6,882 nt of DNA from contig JAAYAO010000259.1 of the NCBI GenBank assembly GCA_012719335.1, positions 1-6,882 on the forward strand, in the 5' to 3' direction. Source of the stretch: Propionibacterium sp. (GTDB lineage Bacteria > Actinomycetota > Actinomycetes > Propionibacteriales > Propionibacteriaceae). The notes below the pieces were generated by a model. The model worked only from the letters and a program-made list of their open reading frames with translations. It did no database searches and had not been told where the DNA came from. How positions within the stretch are numbered: the stretch's first letter is position 1; every line of letters starts with the position of its first letter. Both the position numbers and the translations under genes were made by a program. Of this stretch, positions 5,563 to 6,882 are shown piece after piece.

Positions 5563-6450
5563 TCATTGGCCGGACAGCAGACGCAGTAGCGGCGGGGTGA
5601 GGAAGATCAATCCGAAGAGCAGTGCCGGGACGGTCATCGGGATGGTCATGTTCTCCGAGACCTGGGTGGCGGCCATCTTCGTGGCGGTGAGGTGTTCGTC
5701 GCGCAGTTCGCGCACCCGGCTGCGCAGGTTGTCGGCCAGCGCGGCACCGTGTTCGTCGGTGCGCATCACCTCGGCCAGGTCGGCCAGTTCGGGCAGGCCG
5801 AGCCGGGTGGACAGGGCGACCAGATCGTCGTAGGGCGGTCGCTGCTCCATCCGGGCCCGTTCCAGGGCCGCCCTGATCTGGCGGAAGACCAGGGTGTCGG
5901 AGACCTGGGCGGAGTTGGTCAGGGCCTGGATCGCCGAGGCATTGGCCAGTCGCTCCAGGGTGACCAGGTCGAAGTAGGTGAACAACGCTTCGGCGGCGTC
6001 CTGCCGGTTGCGGCCGCCTTCTCGGCGCAGGGTGAGGTCCGGCAGGAACCAGCCCAGGGCCGCACCGAGCAGGGCCAGGCCGCCGGGTACGGCACCGACC
6101 GGCACGCCGAGCAGTGCGGCGAACCCGCCGATCAGCCCGGGGACGGCGGCTCCCAGGACGGCATGGAGGAGTTTGCGGGTGTGGAACTCGGCCGGTGTCT
6201 CACCCCGCAGGTGCAGCATCTGCCGTTGTCGGCGGCCGATCGGTAGCGGTGAGTGGCGGGCCAGCCAGGCGCCCAGCCGGTGCCCACCGGTGTCGGCGTC
6301 GCTGTTCACGGCGCCGGACGCCCGGCCGTCCAGTCGGGCCAGGGACGCGGCCAGGGAGGGACGCCCGGGGATCAGCCCGCCGACCACCAGAAAGGCGCCG
6401 GCGCCGAGGCTCAGCCCGGTGACGAGCACCATCAACCAGGTCGTGTTCAT
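5563..6450 (-). CDS. tadC: TadC, type II secretion F-family inner-membrane platform protein
   Basis: This 295-residue protein is a GspF/TadC-type component of the inner-membrane platform on which the Tad ATPase acts to assemble pili. An N-terminal hydrophobic helix (about 7-27) is followed by a cytoplasmic stretch, a hydrophobic pair (about 95-117 and 120-138), the T2SSF cytoplasmic helical domain (about 150-265, with AAEALFTYFDLVTLERLAN and LADLAEVMRTDEHGAALAD) and a C-terminal helix (about 268-290, MTIPMTVPALLFGLIFLTPP). Length and order match TadC. Its ATG overlaps the tadB stop as ATGA, so the two partner subunits are probably translated together. It is followed by a 25-nt gap and flp. 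Confidence 0.93.
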   Translation of the reverse strand: MNTTWLMVLVTGLSLGAGAFLVVGGLIPGRPSLAASLARLDGRASGAVNSDADTGGHRLGAWLARHSPLPIGRRQRQMLHLRGETPAEFHTRKLLHAVLGAAVPGLIGGFAALLGVPVGAVPGGLALLGAALGWFLPDLTLRREGGRNRQDAAEALFTYFDLVTLERLANASAIQALTNSAQVSDTLVFRQIRAALERARMEQRPPYDDLVALSTRLGLPELADLAEVMRTDEHGAALADNLRSRVRELRDEHLTATKMAATQVSENMTIPMTVPALLFGLIFLTPPLLRLLSGQ

Positions 6451-6882
6451 CGGCTCACCCCCGACGGCTCGGGCAGGTCGGCAACGCGAAGAATCCGGTC
6501 CCGTGTCGGGGGTACGGTCATTCGGCGCAGCATCGCCAGGGCTCCCAGGTAGGCCAATACCAGGACGAACAGAATCAGTTGACCGGTCGGTGTGCCGTAG
6601 GGGCTGAAGAAGTCACCGCCGACCACCAGGGCGGCCAGCAACACCACAGCCATCACCACGGTGACCTGGCGCACCACGTACCTCGGTTTGGCCCGTTCGG
6701 CTTCGATGTCCCGCCACGCCCGGAGCCGGTGCTGGATCGATTCGGACAACTCGATCAGAGTCGTGGCGGCACCGGTCTGCCCTCGTTGGGCGGCCAGCAT
6801 CAGCGCCGCGGCCACCGCGTCGGCGTCGGGGCTGTCCAGTTCGTCGGCGAAGGCACCCAGCGCATCGCGTGGGGTCCACCGG
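6447..6882 (-). CDS. tadB: TadB, type II secretion F-family platform protein, 5' end outside window
   Basis: Only the last 144 residues are visible; the start lies beyond the window edge. The visible part begins RWTPRDALGAFADELDSPDA and continues with the helical T2SSF region seen in TadB (DAVAAALMLAAQRG, then IQHRLRAWRDIEAERAKPRY). Two C-terminal membrane helices follow (VVMAVVLLAALVVGG and LILFVLVLAYLGALAMLRRM). The protein pairs with TadC in the pilus assembly platform. The GTG at 6815 is an internal valine codon, not the start. Its stop overlaps the tadC start by 4 nt. The usual order predicts the tadA/cpaF ATPase further upstream, outside the window. Confidence 0.9.
   Translation of the reverse strand, partial: RWTPRDALGAFADELDSPDADAVAAALMLAAQRGQTGAATTLIELSESIQHRLRAWRDIEAERAKPRYVVRQVTVVMAVVLLAALVVGGDFFSPYGTPTGQLILFVLVLAYLGALAMLRRMTVPPTRDRILRVADLPEPSGVSR

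Noticed and set aside
6447..6815. GTG at 6815 as the tadB start
   Set aside because: The frame continues upstream to the window edge with TadB-like sequence (RWTPRDALGAFADELDSPDA), so this is an internal valine codon.

Overview
The window is GC-rich DNA in which every supported gene lies on the minus strand. Gene content (an Actinobacteria-style Tad pilus cluster, a LysM/SARP-type regulator and a beta-glucoside-type PTS permease) and strongly G/C-biased third codon positions point to a high-GC Gram-positive bacterium (Actinomycetota). A Propionibacteriales-like host is possible but cannot be shown from this sequence.

Read in the direction of transcription, from 6882 down to 1, the layout is as follows. 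(1) 6882-4539 is a compact Tad/Flp pilus assembly operon: the 3' end of tadB, complete tadC, a small Flp-type pilin, and two TadE-like pseudopilins. (2) 4542-1672 is a 956-residue membrane protein coupled to the last pseudopilin by a 4-nt overlap. It has tandem LysM domains placed outside the cell and a SARP-like winged-helix plus BTAD module placed inside. (3) 1671-1488 is a regulatory intergenic region with a weak candidate promoter, a BglG/LicT-type ribonucleic antiterminator (RAT), an overlapping intrinsic terminator with a T7 run, and a further short hairpin before the Shine-Dalgarno. (4) 1487-1 is a beta-glucoside-family PTS permease, EIIB-EIIC and the start of the next linker, cut by the window edge just where an EIIA domain would be expected.

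TadB and TadC form the inner-membrane platform, Flp and the TadE-like proteins are the secreted pilin and pseudopilin components, and the LysM-SARP protein is placed to couple cell-wall state to transcription, possibly of the pilus genes. The ATPase (TadA/CpaF), CpaE-like protein and prepilin peptidase are not in the window. The first two would be expected beyond position 6882. The PTS gene looks like an independent sugar-induced unit controlled by antitermination. The cognate BglG/LicT-type regulator is not in the window.

The most notable items are the membrane-spanning LysM-to-SARP architecture and the clear RAT/terminator switch. Both are read directly from sequence. Their roles are inferred.
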